DNA from: Catenaria anguillulae PL171
Taxonomy: Eukaryota > Blastocladiomycota > Blastocladiomycetes > Blastocladiales > Catenariaceae
Assembly (NCBI GenBank): GCA_002102555.1
Contig: MCFL01000251.1
Coordinates: 1 to 35,264 of the forward strand
Direction of reading: 5' to 3'
DNA: 35,264 nucleotides
Position numbers and translations under genes: made by a program. Under the pieces are notes generated by a model. The model had not been told where the DNA came from. It saw only the letters and a program-made list of their open reading frames with translations, and ran no database searches. Of this stretch, positions 33,339 to 35,264 are shown one piece after another. The first letter of the stretch is position 1. Every line of letters starts with the position of its first letter.

Positions 33339-34613
33339 TGCTCCTACTCAGAAATTGCAGCATAGGCCCGACATGGTCGCATTTTTGTCACAGAACCTAC
33401 GAGTGGGTGCTGACCGCGCTGGAAGAAAGTGCTTGCTCGGGCAGCTCCTGCTGGTATGTAAAAGCACTCAAGTACACAGCGGACCTGCTTGCCATGAGTG
33501 AAGGCATCGAATAAATGTGAACCCGCATAAGGGAGTCCTCACGCAATCACGAATTACCTATCGAGCACCGGCATGTTACACGCCATGCAGTCCCTCCACG
33601 GCCTCACGTACCTACCTACGACACAGTTAGGGGCCACTGTCCCCCAGCGCCATGACACATGGCCATGGCGCGCACGGCCGGCGGTTCACGGGCGCCGTGA
33701 CGGCAGGAGAGGGAATATCATGTCGACTTCCGCCAACACGATGGAAGCTGATGAGACTTTCGTCGACCGCCATACACCTTCTAGACAGCATGCGGTCATG
33801 TGGCAGCGTTCCAGACACCGGTGCGCGCCACAACCTCTCACCACTTCTAGAAGAAAGTCACACACATACTTGAGACATTCATCGCTTTTCTTTGCGAAAT
33901 GTGCCGCGATCCAAGCAATCGCTTCCGCATGTCTCACGGCCAATGAATGTACAGTGCCGCAGGATTTCCTTTTGCAATTGTACATATGCATCTCAACGAT
34001 CGCCCGGCCGCCCCTTCAGCGCCAAATCCCATTGGCTGCTCAGTGTTTCAAGTCACGCCAAGGCCGCCATGTGCGCCAGCTGCAGGCGGCGCCGACTGCG
34101 ATTACAAACGCTTTGCGCGCTGTCATAGAAAGTTGTCCAATAAATTGCCTCAGAGCATGCGCGTGCAGCAGCAGTCAACATAATATGTGCATGTAACCGA
34201 TTGCTAAGCACAATTGGCGCCACGCCCCGCCCTCCACCCCTGCCCAATGGGAGCCGTGCAACACAATTGTCCTAGTGGGGGGGGGGTACGGGAGCGCGAG
34301 AACGTCACTACAAAGTGCCCACAGTGGCGGGCTGGCATTCGGTCATGGGGTTGCCCCACTCGCGCCGTCATGAGACAAACCCATGGGCGTCGTCCTGCTG
34401 GTGACGGTGACATTCGATGCCATGATCCAGTTTGTTTCGCCACCGCCATGGATCATGGACCAACCCCAGCTCGCTCATTTGTATAAAGAGGCCAAGCATC
34501 CGCGTAGTTCCCGCGTCTCGCACATGCTGCTCTCAACGCCGTCATCGACCCATTGGTGTCCTTCACTCGACGAGCGCCGTGATCCCGACAGATAGATATA
34601 CTCGCCTTCCATC
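33339..34613. other. Non-coding region upstream of the second OPT gene
   Basis: 1.27 kb with no supported gene. The short frames are Cys/His/Arg-rich and look random. It contains a run of nine or more G near 34278. The last ~100 bp before the start codon probably hold the promoter (TTGTATAAAGAGG near 34479-34491, a good TATA-like element about 130 bp before the ATG). Confidence 0.45.
34479..34491 (+). promoter_or_regulatory. TATA-like element of the second OPT gene
   Basis: TTGTATAAAGAGG contains a near-consensus TATAAA about 130 bp before the ATG at 34614. The region between it and the ATG is C-rich. No experimental support. Confidence 0.35.
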
Positions 34614-35264
34614 ATGACCGAAAAGCACGACGTCAAGGCGTCGAGGCCGCCGAGAAGAAGTCATCGTCATTCGTCGTTGATGAGGAGTTCTCGCGCATGG
34701 TTTCCGACCGTATGAACCAATTTCTTTCGACTCCCATGTACTCGCTCACAGCATCCACGTGCTTACATGCGTACCTGTCTCGGTCATAGTTGCCCCCACC
34801 AAGGATGATCCTTCAGCGCCGTCGTTCACCGTGCGTGTGTGGATTTTGGGCACCCTCTTTTGCGTTGTCCTTGGCTGGTATACGATTGATTTGCTGGTTC
34901 ACGCGGTTGTTAGAGTAAAAGGTCTCGCATACTGACGTGCTTGTCTGCCAACAGGGTCAACACCATCTTCTCGTTCCGTACCAACTGGTTCGCCGTCTCG
35001 TCGTATGTCGCCACCTTGCTCGCCTACCCCTCGGTGTGATTCTTGCCAAGATTCTACCTCGCCTCCGCTTCAATTTGTTCGGCCTGGACGTTGACCTTAA
35101 CCCTGGGCCGTTCACGGTCAAGGAGCATGTGCTCATTGGCATTTTCGGAACGACTGGCGCTGGTATGTATACATCGCCACGTGGACTTCGAAGGTTTTGA
35201 TCTGTGCTCATGTCTGCTTCGCGTCCTCTTTGCAGCCGGTGTCTACGCCTCGTCCAACTTGGTT
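34614..35264 (+). CDS. Second OPT oligopeptide transporter, 3' truncated by the window, with two frame breaks
   Basis: Paralogue of the 13635-16505 gene. Exons 34614-34709, 34790-34877, 34955-35162 and 35236 to the window end; introns start GTATGA, GTATAC and GTATGT. Matching sequence includes SSSFVVDEEFSRMVSD, LAPTKDDPSAPSFTVRVW, NTIFSFRTNWFAVSSYV, NPGPFTVKEHVLIGIFGTTG and AGVYASSNL. Two single-base losses relative to the paralogue break the frame, one near 34640 in exon 1 and one near 35030 (TACCCCTCGGTG where the paralogue reads TACCCGCTCGGTG). Splice sites are otherwise intact. The intron at 34878-34954 (inside VLGWVN) is absent from the first gene. Either a young pseudogene or a functional gene with assembly indels; only about the first fifth of the protein is visible. 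Confidence 0.8.

Noticed and set aside
1-35264. CRISPR arrays, bacterial operons or prokaryotic insertion sequences
   Set aside because: None present; introns and gene content are eukaryotic, and the solute-binding domain is part of a receptor, not an ABC operon.

Overview
This is eukaryotic nuclear DNA, most likely from an early-diverging zoosporic fungus; Blastocladiomycota is my best guess. The evidence is GC-rich coding sequence with strong C/G at third codon positions, many short introns (59-103 nt) with GTACGT/GTTCGT/GTATGT-type donors, fungal housekeeping genes (GCN1, CCT3, mitochondrial bL27, an Isp4-like OPT transporter), a chitin-type AA11 LPMO, and a GABA-B-like class C receptor with a bacterial-type solute-binding ectodomain. 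The phylum call is inference, not shown directly.

Layout. 1-2540 (+): 3' part of a class C GPCR with a solute-binding ectodomain, seven membrane segments and a PH-like tail. 2718-3640 (-): a broken copy of branchpoint-binding protein SF1/BBP that lacks its KH domain, flanked by a diverged direct repeat. 4126-5952 (-): CCT3. 6809-7540 (+): mitochondrial ribosomal protein bL27. 7541-9787: repeat-bearing non-coding DNA. 9788-11440 (+): unrecognised spliced gene with an uncertain reading frame. 11441-13634: non-coding, with a CCTGGCG minisatellite and an 18-bp CACGTG-centred palindrome. 13635-16505 (+): nine-exon oligopeptide transporter. 16976-24244 (-): four-exon GCN1. 24754-26841 (+): Ser/Thr/Pro-rich orphan sharing an upstream region with GCN1. 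28186-29311 (+): secreted AA11 LPMO with a CBM19-like tail. 29781-30851 (+): HSCB/JAC1 co-chaperone. 31038-32155 (+): orphan with a presequence-like N-terminus. 32197-33338 (-): ABHD11-like hydrolase. 34614-35264 (+): start of a second OPT transporter, cut by the window edge.

The genes form no single pathway. Two loose groupings are visible: translation and proteostasis (CCT3, bL27m, GCN1), and three neighbouring products with mitochondrial-type N-termini (HSCB, the 349-residue orphan, ABHD11-like). The most unusual items are the GPCR-PH architecture, the KH-less SF1 relic between direct repeats, and the paralogous OPT pair that differs by one intron. Several otherwise good genes show single-base frame breaks, so either young decay or assembly indels must be kept in mind.
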